This document shows, piece by piece, positions 47,645 to 56,281 of a stretch of DNA of 64,000 nt; position 1 is the first letter of the stretch, and each line of letters begins with the position of its first letter. Location of the stretch: positions 248,001 through 312,000 of the forward strand of contig CAZWLY010000001.1 in assembly GCA_964634465.1 (NCBI GenBank). The letters are read 5' to 3'. The DNA comes from CAZWLY01 sp964634465. Its GTDB lineage: Bacteria; Desulfobacterota; Desulfarculia; G963662305. Position numbers and translations under genes: made by a program. The notes under the pieces were generated by a model that had not been told where the DNA came from, searched no databases, and worked only from the letters and a program-made list of their open reading frames with translations.

Positions 47645-48263
47645 ATGACCAGATTCAGAAGACATTGATCTTCACAGTACTTTGTACTTTTGTCGGTGTT
47701 CTTGACCGCCGCCGCCTGGGCCCAGATGGGCGGCGGGATGATGCAAGGTAACGCCGGGGCCGGCCGGAAACAGATGATGCAGTCTGGTTCCGCCCAGGGC
47801 GGCGCGGGCGGCGCCCAGATGCCGGCCCGGGGTTCCGGCCGGATGGCTTTCTCCGGTCCCGGCTCCATGGGCGGCATGGGCATGATGGGCGGCGGCATGA
47901 TGAAGATGATGATGAACCACATGATGGGCGGCAGCGGTTTCGGCATGGGCATGATGATGGACCGCCGCGGGATGGCGGGCGATCCGATGCAGATGGTGAA
48001 CCTGACCGCCGAGCAGAAGAAAAAGCTGCGTCAAATCGCCTACAAACGTCTCCAGAAATCCCAGGAGCTGGCCGCCAAACAGAGCCGGTTGGATCGAGCT
48101 CAGTTACCTGGCCGGGGCCGAGAAACTGGACCAGGCAAAGGTCAAGCAGGTTTTCGCCGACATGGCCGCCGTCCAGGCCGAGATGTTCCTGCTCGCTCAA
48201 GCCTACTACCAGGACATGAAGGGCATCCTGACCAAAGAACAACTGAAACAGTTGCCCCAATAA
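47645..48263 (+). pseudogene. Broken Spy/CpxP-like periplasmic protein gene
   Basis: An ATG at 47645, preceded by GAGGGAGAAGAG, begins a signal peptide (MTRFRRH, then SSQYFVLLSVFLTAAAWAQ) that is interrupted in frame by TGA at codon 8. The frame continues through a Met/Gly-rich region and an LTxxQ-type motif (LTAEQKKKLRQIAYKRLQ) until about 48090. Beyond that point the protein-like sequence (IELSYLAGAEKLDQAKVKQV, ending TKEQLKQLPQ) is in another frame, ending at TAA 48261-48263. One extra base near 48090, or two missing, explains the shift. The intact relative would be a small periplasmic Spy-like metal/stress chaperone. Confidence 0.75.
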
Positions 48264-48311
48264 CCGAAGCCTAGTCCGCGCCGGCCAAGGGTTTTGGACC
48301 GGCGAGCAGCG

Positions 48312-48350
48312 CCGCCGCCCGGCTTCCCCTGGGGAAGCCGGGCGGCGTCT
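48312..48350. terminator. Strong hairpin between convergent units
   Basis: GCCGCCCGGCTTCCCC and GGGGAAGCCGGGCGGC form an almost loopless 16-base inverted repeat (48314-48346). The following T-run is weak (GTCTTG), so it may act as a bidirectional terminator without a classical U-tract. Confidence 0.55.
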
Positions 48351-48508
48351 TGCGGGGTGACCTTCCCCGCCGTCGCCCGGGGCCGGAGCCGAGCGGGCGG
48401 GGGTGAGGTGTTCGGCCGCTCGTCGCTCGACCTTGAAGGCGACGCAATCGTCGCTTGCCTGGGCCGCGGAGGGCTCTTTCAAGTTTTCCAGCGATGCCGG
48501 CCGGAGAC

Positions 48509-49417
48509 CTATTGCAGCGGGTGCAGCCAGTCTTTGAAACGCTCGTCGGTTCCGCCGCAGATGGTGTTCATCAGCTCGGCCATTCGGCTGGTGACCGGTC
48601 CCGGGGCGTCCTCGAGGACCCGGTCCTCGATACGGCCCACCGGCAGGACCTTGAACGGAGTGGCCGAGGTGAAGATCTCGTCGGCCGCCAGGAGCTCTTC
48701 GGGCCTGATGGCCTTCTCCATCGTCTCCTGGCCGCTCGCCCTGGCCGCCTCGAGGACCGATCGGCGGGAGATACTGGGTAGGATCCGCCCCAGAGGCGGC
48801 GTGACGAGGACGCCGTCTTTGACCATGAAGACGGCCTCGATCGACCCCTCGGCCAGAAAACCATGGGTGTCGAGCATCAGTCCGATGTCGAACCCCCGGC
48901 GCAGGGCCTCCTGCCGGGCCAGCATCCCGTTGAGGTAATTGGCGCAGGCCTTGGCTTCCACCGGCACGGTCCGGGGGTGGAGTTTGCGCCACTTGCAGAC
49001 GCAGGCGCTGATGGGCCTGGTGACGTCCAGGCCGAGATCGGCCGTCAGGGGGATGGCGAAGACGGCCAGGTCCAGGTTCGCGTCGGGAACCAGCGTGGCA
49101 AAGGCTTCTTCGCCGTAGTAGGCCACGATCTTGACGAAGCCCTGGCCGATTCGGTTGGCCTCGACCGTTTCTCCCACCGCCCGCTGGATTTCTTCGGCCG
49201 ATTGGGCCAGTTTCATCCCCAGCAGCTCAGCCGTGTTGAAGAGGCGCTCGAGGTGCTCGGCCAGTCTGAAGGCGGCCGGGCCGCTCGCCGTCTGGTGCAC
49301 GCCCAAGACCTCGAATATGGCCGAGCCGCGGGAAAAAGCGTGGGACATGATGTGGACGTTGGCCTCGTCCCAGGGGATCAACTCTCCGTTGAGCCAAACC
49401 TTGCGTTCGTCAGGCAC
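48509..49417 (-). CDS. Class IV aminotransferase, branched-chain type
   Basis: This 302-residue PLP enzyme resembles IlvE: KVWLNGELIPWDEANVHIMSH at the start, the catalytic Lys156 in VEAKACANYLNG, and EIFTSATPFKVLPVG near the C-terminus. Most relatives transaminate branched-chain amino acids, and D-amino acid specificity is a possible alternative. It is separated from dctM by 103 bases on the same strand and may be the last gene of the opine-dehydrogenase/TRAP operon, where it would act on a transported amino or keto acid. It may also serve general isoleucine synthesis with cimA. Confidence 0.88.
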   Translation of the reverse strand: MPDERKVWLNGELIPWDEANVHIMSHAFSRGSAIFEVLGVHQTASGPAAFRLAEHLERLFNTAELLGMKLAQSAEEIQRAVGETVEANRIGQGFVKIVAYYGEEAFATLVPDANLDLAVFAIPLTADLGLDVTRPISACVCKWRKLHPRTVPVEAKACANYLNGMLARQEALRRGFDIGLMLDTHGFLAEGSIEAVFMVKDGVLVTPPLGRILPSISRRSVLEAARASGQETMEKAIRPEELLAADEIFTSATPFKVLPVGRIEDRVLEDAPGPVTSRMAELMNTICGGTDERFKDWLHPLQ

Positions 49418-49520
49418 GGGTGTCTCCTTGGTGGTTCAATTCTCTGAGCCGCCGGCGTGGACGCCGCCTGCGGCCCTGTCTTGTTGGCGATTCTGTCCGA
49501 CCTTTTTGGTCAGACGTGTT

Positions 49521-50819
49521 CTAGCGGCCCATGATGAGTTCGGGCAGCCACAGCGAGATCTCCGGCACGAAGGTGACCAGAAGCAGCACCGGCAGCGAGC
49601 CGAAGAGTAGGAACGGTATGCAGTCCTTGACAAACGCCGATACCGGTATCCCCGATACCCGGGCGGCGGTGAAGAGATTGGTCGCCACCGGCGGCGTCAT
49701 CTGACCGCTGCCCTGGTTGACGGCCATGATGGCCGCCATCTGGAAGGGGTGGATCCCCAGCTTCATGAACAGCGGAAACAGGAGCGGCGCGGCCAGGAGC
49801 ATGGCGCTCAGATCGTCCATGATCATGCCCATGATGATCATGAACAGGTTGATCAGCAGGAGCAGGATTATCCTGTTGTCGGTGATGGTCAGCATGCCCT
49901 CGGCGATGGCGGCGGGCAGCCGCTCGTAGGTGAAGATTCGGCCCATGATGACGATGAAGGCGATGATGAAGACGATCGCCCCCTCGATGCTGGCCGTCTC
50001 TTCGGCGGCCTTCATGAAGGACTTCTTGGTCAGCTTCCGGGTGGCCGCCCCGACGCAGATGGCGTAGACCACGGCCACGCAGCCGGCCTCGGTCGGCGTG
50101 AACAAACCGCCGTAGATGCCGCCCAGGACGATGACCGGCATGACCATGGCCAGGGCCGAACGCCTGGTCGCCTTGGCCATGTGCTTGACGTGGTCGAGGC
50201 TTCTCATCCCTTCCAGGACCCTGATCTCCGGTCGCCGGCGACAGTAGAGCCAGTTGATGATCGAGTAGGCTATGACGATCAATATTCCCGGCCCGGCCGC
50301 GGCCAGGAAGCAGCCGGCGACCGAGGTCTTGGTGATCATGCCGAAGAGGATCATCGGGATCGAGGGCGGAATGAGCTGGCCCAAAAGGCCCGAGCAGGCG
50401 ACCAGAGCGGTGGCGTAGTTGCGGCTGTAGCCGTACTTCTCCATCTGGGGCAGAATGGTCATGCCGATGGTGGCCACGGCCGAGGCCGACGAACCGGAGA
50501 TGGCCCCGAAGAGAGCCGAGGAGACGATGGCCACCACGCCCAGCCCACCCTTGATCCGGCCGACGACGGCGTTGGCGAACTCGACGATGCGGGCCGATAT
50601 CCCGGCCGCCGTCATCAGGCCGCCGGCGAAGATGAAGAAGGGAATGGCCATCAGCACGAAGGAATTGAGGTTGGTGTAGATGGCCGGCACGGCGAAGCCA
50701 GGGTCCATCTCCAGGGCGACCATCATCGCCAGGCCGCCCACCCCGAAACAGACGAACAGGGGGAAGCCGGCCAGGAGCATGAGGATGGTCAGGCCGATCA
50801 AGAGCAGCAGGGTCGTCAT
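49521..50819 (-). CDS. dctM: TRAP transporter large permease (DctM)
   Basis: This 432-residue inner-membrane protein has about twelve helices and the DctM pattern: GFPLFVCFGVGG, AIPFFIFAGGLM, SGSSASAVATIG, LGQLIPPSIPMILFG and GGIYGGLFTPTEA. It forms the sodium-coupled transport channel with DctQ. ATG at 50819 is preferred over a longer frame because it overlaps the dctQ stop by 4 bases. Confidence 0.95.
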   Translation of the reverse strand: MTTLLLLIGLTILMLLAGFPLFVCFGVGGLAMMVALEMDPGFAVPAIYTNLNSFVLMAIPFFIFAGGLMTAAGISARIVEFANAVVGRIKGGLGVVAIVSSALFGAISGSSASAVATIGMTILPQMEKYGYSRNYATALVACSGLLGQLIPPSIPMILFGMITKTSVAGCFLAAAGPGILIVIAYSIINWLYCRRRPEIRVLEGMRSLDHVKHMAKATRRSALAMVMPVIVLGGIYGGLFTPTEAGCVAVVYAICVGAATRKLTKKSFMKAAEETASIEGAIVFIIAFIVIMGRIFTYERLPAAIAEGMLTITDNRIILLLLINLFMIIMGMIMDDLSAMLLAAPLLFPLFMKLGIHPFQMAAIMAVNQGSGQMTPPVATNLFTAARVSGIPVSAFVKDCIPFLLFGSLPVLLLVTFVPEISLWLPELIMGR

Positions 50820-51322
50820 CGGGCGCCTCCTTTTCCGTAGAAGGCCCGGACCCGCCCCAGTTGGTCGATGAGGTGGAGCAGGGTGTGGAAGGCCATCAGC
50901 GTTCCGGTGACGAGGAAGCAGACGTGGACCACCACCAGCGGCACCCCGAGGACGATGGAGTTCATGCCTTTTTGCCAGGAGTGGACGGCGAACCCGTAAG
51001 CCCAGTAGACGAAAATGCAAAGAAAGGCGAAGGTGATCGTCTTGGAGAGAAGCTCGAAGAGGAGCCTGCCCCGTTCTGTCCGGGCGAAGCCGCCCATCTT
51101 GATGTGGCCGTCCTCCCGGGTGGTGACCACCGCGCCGATGAAGATCGACCAGATCATGATGAACCGGGCCGCTTCTTCCAGAGCCGGCGAGGACCACTTG
51201 AAGACCAGGCGGGCCACGACCTGGTAGAAAACGATCGCCGTCATGGAGACGATGGTGGCGATGCGCCCGGCGTCTTCGATTCTATGCAGCCAGTCCATCA
51301 GCTTCCTTGAAACCATTGCCAT
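50816..51322 (-). CDS. dctQ: TRAP transporter small permease (DctQ)
   Basis: This 168-residue protein has four hydrophobic helices, with the typical first-loop segment WSSPALEEAARFIMIWSIFIG and HIKMGGF. DctQ anchors the TRAP system with DctM. It sits between dctP and dctM, overlapping the latter by 4 bases. Confidence 0.93.
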   Translation of the reverse strand: MAMVSRKLMDWLHRIEDAGRIATIVSMTAIVFYQVVARLVFKWSSPALEEAARFIMIWSIFIGAVVTTREDGHIKMGGFARTERGRLLFELLSKTITFAFLCIFVYWAYGFAVHSWQKGMNSIVLGVPLVVVHVCFLVTGTLMAFHTLLHLIDQLGRVRAFYGKGGAR

Positions 51323-51386
51323 CGTTATCCCCTCTCCGAGCAGGGGGCGGCCCGGTCGGCGGGCCGCCCCCTGGGCTTGGAGGACG

Positions 51387-52385
51387 TTACTTCTGCACGT
51401 GACTGCGGATGACGTCCATGGTCTCCTTACCGATGATGTTCTCGAACTTGTCCCAGCTCTTGATGCCGTACTTTTTCCACTCCGCCCGCTGAGCCGGCGT
51501 CAGGCGGGTGACCTTGATGCCGTATGCTTCCATCTTCTTGAAGTACTCCTCGGCCGTCTGCTCGGCTTTGGAGTTGCCCCAGGCCAGGGCCTCGTCGGCC
51601 GCTTCCTGGATGGCCTTCTTGATCTCGGGCGGCTGCTTGTCCCACAGCTTCTTGTTGATCATCAACACCAGCGGCTCGAAGAGGTGGTTGGTGTCGGTGT
51701 AGTACTTGGTCACGTCCCGCAAGTGCTCGTAGGTGATCAACGGCGCGTTGTCCTGGGCGTGGGCCACGCCGGTCTGCAACGAGGTGAACAGTTCCGAGAA
51801 GGAGATGTCGACCGTCTGGGCGCCCATCTCCTGGAAGAAGAGCCGGTCGGCCGGGTTCCAGGTGCGGACCTTGATATTCAGTTTCTTGACGTCGGAGGGC
51901 AAGACGACCGGGCCTTTGGTGCTGGCGAAGCCGTCCAGGCCCATGAAGTACATCCCCAACGGCTTGATGCCCAGCTCCAGAAAGATGGGCTCGAGAAGCT
52001 TGAACATCCAGCCGCCCGGACCGTAGACCTTGCGCCCTTCCTCCCAGGTCTCGGCCAGGTAGACGGTGTAGCCCGCCTGGAGACGCTTGTCGAACTCCGG
52101 GCTCAACGGCAACAGGCCCGCCTCCTGGGTGCCTCGGACGACGTTGTCGAACATATCGCGATAGGGGCCCAACTGCTCGGCCGGGAACTCGTCGATGACG
52201 ATCTTGCCCCCGGTCTTCTCTTTGACCAGGTTGCACCACTTGACCAGGGTGTCGTCGTCCAGGGTGTTCGGCGCGGCCACGCCGCCGGCTTTCCACTTCT
52301 TGGCCATGGCCGGGCCCGGCAGGGAGACGATCAAAGCCAAAGCCAGGACCATCACCGAGATCGTTAGGAGTTTTGCGGTTTTCAT
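51387..52385 (-). CDS. dctP: TRAP transporter solute-binding protein (DctP)
   Basis: This 332-residue protein has a signal peptide (LLTISVMVLALALIVSLPGPAMA) and the DctP fold: FPAEQLGPYRDMFDNVVRGTQ and the substrate region KLNIKVRTWNPADRLFFQEMG, in which the conserved Arg usually binds a carboxylate. The likely ligand is therefore an organic acid. AAGAGGGAGG precedes the ATG. The order dctP-dctQ-dctM follows gntR and the opine-dehydrogenase-like gene on the same strand. Confidence 0.94.
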   Translation of the reverse strand: MKTAKLLTISVMVLALALIVSLPGPAMAKKWKAGGVAAPNTLDDDTLVKWCNLVKEKTGGKIVIDEFPAEQLGPYRDMFDNVVRGTQEAGLLPLSPEFDKRLQAGYTVYLAETWEEGRKVYGPGGWMFKLLEPIFLELGIKPLGMYFMGLDGFASTKGPVVLPSDVKKLNIKVRTWNPADRLFFQEMGAQTVDISFSELFTSLQTGVAHAQDNAPLITYEHLRDVTKYYTDTNHLFEPLVLMINKKLWDKQPPEIKKAIQEAADEALAWGNSKAEQTAEEYFKKMEAYGIKVTRLTPAQRAEWKKYGIKSWDKFENIIGKETMDVIRSHVQK

Positions 52386-52588
52386 CGAGACACCTCCCTC
52401 TTGTTGTGATTGACGCCCAGACAACCCGTCCTCGTTTATGTGAAGCGGCTCTCTACGAGCAGGCGACCAGGCGCTCTCCCGATCCCTGCTCGGACGCAGT
52501 CTCTGATCCGGCCGGGGCGCCGCCCAGGTCCGGCGGCCGAAGCCCGTCAGGCCGGGGCGGCCTTCCGGTTCGCTCGGAGGCGGATCGA
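52386..52588. other. Gap between dctP and the opine-dehydrogenase-like gene
   Basis: About 200 bases on the operon's path with no gene seen and no obvious terminator. Confidence 0.5.
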
Positions 52589-53680
52589 TCAGCCGACCAA
52601 TCCGACTATTTCCTCCCGGCTCAGCCGATCCAGGCCAAGGCTTTCCAGCGTCCGGCCGGTGCTCCAGTAATCTTCCCGGCAGACGATCGACCCGATGGAG
52701 ACGATGCCGTCGATCACCGGCGTAGGCACGCCCACCAACCGCCCCAGTTGAGACCGGGGCACCAACCCGAAAGGCAGGTCCTCGGTGATGTAGCGGGACT
52801 GAACCGACGTCGGGCCCAAGATGGAGCCGATGACGCCGAAGGTGTCGAAGGGGGCTTCGAATTCGACGCCCATGATGCTGCATTTGGTCCTGAAGTCCAC
52901 GTCACGGTAGCGAACCATATCGAAACCGAGAGCCTGGCTTATCCGCCGGGATTCCTCGTAGATTTCACGGATGACGAAGGCGACCGATTCGGTGATGCCT
53001 TCGTGATACATGTAGAAATCGCCGCCCGAGAACTCGATCCGGCCGGTGTTCAACAGCGATCCGGGCGGGTGGACGATGGGGTTGGGATTGTTGAAGGCGG
53101 CGGCCAGGACGTTTTTCCCCGGATAGACGCAGGGGAACAGGGCCTCCAATTCCTCGATCACCTCGTCCGTCCGCTCGGCCGGGAGGGCGGCGGCCATGAC
53201 CCGGGGCGCAACGCACAACAGGTTGACCTGGGCCGGGCCGATCAACCGGGTGCCGTAGGGTAGGGTGTTGGTTTCAATGATAATCACGCCCTTGTCCCGC
53301 CCCTGTTCCGCCAGCAGCTTGCGTAGCCTGAGAGAGCCGAAGTCGCCGGCCCAGATCACGACCTTGTGGCCGTCGCTCAGATGCGGGATGAGTTCTTCAA
53401 AGAAGAGTTCCTGGCCGTTGGCCGGCAGGGCCAGGTTGATCCACTCCACCCCTTCCAGGGTCCGGGCCATGTCGGTGGTCACCCGTTCGATGGGAAAAGC
53501 GCCGACCGGCCCGATGCCGACCGCCTCGATGGCCCCTTTGGTCAAGGTCGGCCGGAACTGCTCCTCAAAGCTGGGGTGCTCGTAGAGATGGACCGGAAAA
53601 CCGCGATCGGTCAGGTCGACGGCCATCATGTGGGCGCCGGCCCCGCCTCCCAGAACAGCGACGGGTCTGCGAGCCATCAT
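52589..53680 (-). CDS. Octopine/nopaline dehydrogenase family protein
   Basis: This 363-residue oxidoreductase has an N-terminal Rossmann motif (VAVLGGGAGAHMMAVDLTDRG) and the opine-dehydrogenase C-terminal domain with NNPNPIVHPPGSLLNTG and YHEGITESV. Family members reductively join an amino acid and a keto acid, or oxidise the opine. Two ATG codons are possible (53680 or 53677); the first overlaps the gntR stop. With the TRAP importer and aminotransferase next door, it may oxidise an imported opine or a related hydroxy/keto acid; that is inferred. Confidence 0.85.
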   Translation of the reverse strand: MMARRPVAVLGGGAGAHMMAVDLTDRGFPVHLYEHPSFEEQFRPTLTKGAIEAVGIGPVGAFPIERVTTDMARTLEGVEWINLALPANGQELFFEELIPHLSDGHKVVIWAGDFGSLRLRKLLAEQGRDKGVIIIETNTLPYGTRLIGPAQVNLLCVAPRVMAAALPAERTDEVIEELEALFPCVYPGKNVLAAAFNNPNPIVHPPGSLLNTGRIEFSGGDFYMYHEGITESVAFVIREIYEESRRISQALGFDMVRYRDVDFRTKCSIMGVEFEAPFDTFGVIGSILGPTSVQSRYITEDLPFGLVPRSQLGRLVGVPTPVIDGIVSIGSIVCREDYWSTGRTLESLGLDRLSREEIVGLVG

Positions 53681-54429
53681 CTCTCTCCTTGATCCGTGTC
53701 GAGGTTTTTGGGGTTTTCGGACAGGAACTTTTCCTCGTCGGCGTGCCGCTCCATGGCCCTGTCGATGGCGTCGATGTCGCCCGACTTTATCGCCTCCAGA
53801 AGAACCTTGTTCGGTTCGCGGAGTCTGGCGGGCCCCTCGGGGAACAGCTTGTCCAGGATGGGGGTGTAGCCTTTGAGCAGGATGTCTTCGAACAGCTCCC
53901 AAAGGACGAAAAAGACCCTGTTCTTGGTGGCCAGGGCCAGCTTCCGGTGGAACTCGACGGCCACCGGGAAGTAGGCGTACATGTCGTCGCCGCAGGCGTC
54001 CATCTCTTCCATGAGCCGGTCCAGCTCCTGGAAGTCGTCCGGGGTGGCGTTGCGGGCGGCCGAGTGGGCGATCCCGATCTCCACGTATTTCCGGACCTCC
54101 CAGAGCTCGTTGACGGTCTCTTCGCCGAGCCTTATCAGCCAGGCCAATTGCTCCCGCACCGCCTCTAAATATTGAATGATATCGACCTCTTTTACGAAAG
54201 CCCCCCTGACGCCGGTGTTCACCTCGATCAAACCCATGACGCTGAGGGTCCTCAAGGCTTCCCTGACGGCCGGCCGGCCGACGCCGAAGACCTGGCACAG
54301 TTCCCGTTCCGAGGGCAGGCGGTCGCCGGGTTTCAGTTTGCCGTCGAAGATGGCCTTCTTTATCTGCTCGACCACCTCTTCGTACAGACGGGTCTTCCTG
54401 ATTTGACTGAACGGTAGGTTCTCCGGCAC
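53677..54429 (-). CDS. GntR family (FadR-type) transcriptional regulator
   Basis: This 250-residue regulator has an N-terminal winged helix (RLPSERELCQVFGVGRPAVREALRTLSVMGLIEVNTG) and a C-terminal FadR/FCD-type helical ligand domain with Asp/His metal-binding positions (EFHRKLALATKNRVF). The GTG start at 54429 follows GGAGGG. A TGGT-N3-ACCA palindrome overlaps the -10 of its own promoter, so it probably represses its operon until an organic acid or opine binds. Confidence 0.92.
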   Translation of the reverse strand: MPENLPFSQIRKTRLYEEVVEQIKKAIFDGKLKPGDRLPSERELCQVFGVGRPAVREALRTLSVMGLIEVNTGVRGAFVKEVDIIQYLEAVREQLAWLIRLGEETVNELWEVRKYVEIGIAHSAARNATPDDFQELDRLMEEMDACGDDMYAYFPVAVEFHRKLALATKNRVFFVLWELFEDILLKGYTPILDKLFPEGPARLREPNKVLLEAIKSGDIDAIDRAMERHADEEKFLSENPKNLDTDQGER

Positions 54430-54457
54430 GGTGACCCTCCAGGAAGCTGATACGTGA

Positions 54458-54489
54458 ATGGTCTTACCATTTGCCCATACCCTTGTCAA
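54458..54489 (-). promoter_or_regulatory. gntR operon promoter with FadR-type operator
   Basis: On the minus strand, TTGACA (54489-54484) and TAAGAC (54466-54461) are 17 bases apart. The palindrome ATGGT-CTT-ACCAT (54458-54470), which fits the TGGT-N3-ACCA pattern of FadR-type sites, covers the -10 element and is 29 bases upstream of the GTG start. This arrangement implies repression by the GntR protein. Confidence 0.8.
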
Positions 54490-54944
54490 GCTATTTTCTA
54501 GGCCCTAGTCGAAGGCCCGGATATCGATGAAAGAGGCGGCTTCAGTTTGGACGCCCGAGCGCCGGATGGGGTATACTCAAGCGGCCGGCCAGGCCGGCTC
54601 GATGACGCCAAGGCGGATCATGGGCTTGAGCCGAAAGAGGCCCGGAAGGGTAAGAGCAAGGGCATGAAAGAGGCTCGGCGGAGTCGTAGCGGGCCGGGCG
54701 CGGTGCGGCTGCAAGGACAGACGGGAGTGGGGGGAATCGCGCTGGTCGTTGGCGTCTACTCGGGGTCGGGGCCGTCACCCGGTGCCGGCCGAAATGCTCC
54801 CTGCAGGAACCGGCGTAGACCTTGTTCTTCGGCCGGCCCATCCGTCGCTCTCGATCTCTTTGGCCTCATGGCCCTGGCTGCGGCGGGGGCTTGGGGTCGA
54901 AATCGGAAAACCGTGGTGAGACAACGGAGTTGAAGAAAGGGGTG
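54490..54944. other. Intergenic region upstream of the dihaem cytochrome gene
   Basis: About 450 bases between divergent units. It is GC-rich, with a GGCTC...GAGCC pairing possibility around 54596-54639 that might be a structured leader. I do not recognise a known riboswitch and see no convincing gene. Confidence 0.45.
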
Positions 54945-55520
54945 ATGTTGAGAGGTTTCGGACTGGCCTTAGGTCTGGTGGGCCTTGCCGCGTTGTTGCT
55001 CGTTATCCACACCGGCGTCGCCGCCGACGATGATCACGACCGCGAAGACGGCGGGATAAGAGGGTTCTTCGAGAAGAACGATGACGACGATGACGCCCGG
55101 CGGGACCGCTTGGCCCCGGTTGACAACCCCGTCTACAAGGAGCAGTGCGGCGGTTGTCACTTCGCCTACCAGCCGGCCTTGTTGCCGTCTGGTTCCTGGC
55201 GCAAGATAATGGGCCGGCTGGAGGATCACTTCGGGACCAGCGTCGAACTCGACGACCAGGACAAAAAGATCATCACCCGCTACCTGGAACTAAACGCGGC
55301 CGAACGTTCCCGGGCCAAACGAGCCAGAAAGATCGTGCGGAGCCTGGACGGGCGAACCCCGATGAGAATAACAGAGGCGCCGTACATTCGTCGAAAGCAC
55401 GACGACGATGACATCCCGGCCGGGCTGTTCGAACGAGAGTCGATGTCGAATTGTATCGCCTGTCATACCACGGCCGACAAGGGAATCTACGACGACGACT
55501 ATGTCAGGATTCCGAAGTGA
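54945..55520 (+). CDS. Dihaem cytochrome c (DHC-type)
   Basis: This 191-residue periplasmic protein has a signal peptide (LALGLVGLAALLLVIHTGVAA), an Asp/Glu/His-rich linker and two haem sites, CGGCH near residue 69 and CIACH near the C-terminus. The segment YQPALLPSGSWRKIMGRLEDHFG is typical of the DHC family, which includes partners of a sphaeroides haem protein. The DDDHDRED-type runs are unusually acidic. ATG at 54945 follows AAAGGGG. The gene overlaps the convergent ABC ATPase by 22 bases. Confidence 0.88.
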   Translation: MLRGFGLALGLVGLAALLLVIHTGVAADDDHDREDGGIRGFFEKNDDDDDARRDRLAPVDNPVYKEQCGGCHFAYQPALLPSGSWRKIMGRLEDHFGTSVELDDQDKKIITRYLELNAAERSRAKRARKIVRSLDGRTPMRITEAPYIRRKHDDDDIPAGLFERESMSNCIACHTTADKGIYDDDYVRIPK

Positions 55521-56281
55521 TGAGCGCCGGGGCGGCGGCATGAATCGATGACCGGCGGCCGCCTCGACTCAAATTCCACCAGGCGATTCGGGCCGTTTTT
55601 CCCATTCCCCGGCTGCCAGGCCAGGACTCGATCGCAGACCCTTTTTACCAGCTCCAGGTCGTGACTGATGAGCAGCACGGCCAGTCTTTCCTGCTCGACC
55701 ACCTCGGCGATGAGGCGGATGACGTGGGCCTGGACCGAGATGTCCACCCTGGAGGTCGGCTCGTCGGCGACGATGAACCTGGGTTGGAGCAACAAAACCC
55801 GAGCCAGGGCCAGACGCTGGACCTCGCCCCCGGAGAGCTGGTGAGGGAAGCGCTTCAGGTGTTCCTCGCCGAGACCCATTCTGGAGGCGGCCGACCTCAA
55901 CATCTCCTCGGCCCGAGCCCGATCATCCGCCAGGCCGTGGTAACGGATTACGTCCAACAGGGCCTGGGCCATCGTCCGGCGCGGATAGAACGAGGAGATG
56001 GGGTCCTGATATATTTTCTGATACCGGGGTCTTAGCCGCCGAATCGAATTGCCCGTCGGTCCGTAGAGTTCGACGCCGTTCCATTTGACCCGTCCCTCGT
56101 CCGGCCGGTGAAGGCCCAGCAGCACGTCGCCCAAGGTCGTCTTGCCGCTGCCGCTGGGGCCGACCAGGCCGACCAGTTGTCCCTCGTCGATGGCCAGGTC
56201 TACACCTTGGAACAGGGTCCGGGAACGACCCTGCCAGCCCTGGGCGAAGGAGACGGCCAGACCTTCGGCTTCAACGACCAT
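55499..56281 (-). CDS. Dpp/Nik-type ABC transporter ATPase (second)
   Basis: This 260-residue ATPase resembles DppF/NikE. It has Walker A VGPSGSGKTT, the signature LSGGEVQRLALARVL, Walker B FIVADEPTSRVD and the His-loop LISHDLELV. A longer open frame upstream is arginine-rich and lies within the neighbouring gene. ATG at 56281 overlaps the first ATPase gene by 11 bases. With the partner ATPase it powers the importer encoded upstream. Confidence 0.9.
   Translation of the reverse strand: MVVEAEGLAVSFAQGWQGRSRTLFQGVDLAIDEGQLVGLVGPSGSGKTTLGDVLLGLHRPDEGRVKWNGVELYGPTGNSIRRLRPRYQKIYQDPISSFYPRRTMAQALLDVIRYHGLADDRARAEEMLRSAASRMGLGEEHLKRFPHQLSGGEVQRLALARVLLLQPRFIVADEPTSRVDISVQAHVIRLIAEVVEQERLAVLLISHDLELVKRVCDRVLAWQPGNGKNGPNRLVEFESRRPPVIDSCRRPGAHHFGILT

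Noticed and set aside
47645..47690. TGA at codon 8 of the Spy-like gene as a second selenocysteine codon
   Set aside because: It lies in the signal peptide, where a selenocysteine has no known use, no hairpin like that at 40577 follows it, and the gene has a second lesion, so a nonsense mutation is simpler.
54540..54940. Possible cyclic di-GMP (GEMM) riboswitch, from GATGACGCCAAGG upstream of the dihaem cytochrome
   Set aside because: The expected GEMM core with its second conserved GCAAAGC-type segment and tetraloop receptor pattern is not present.
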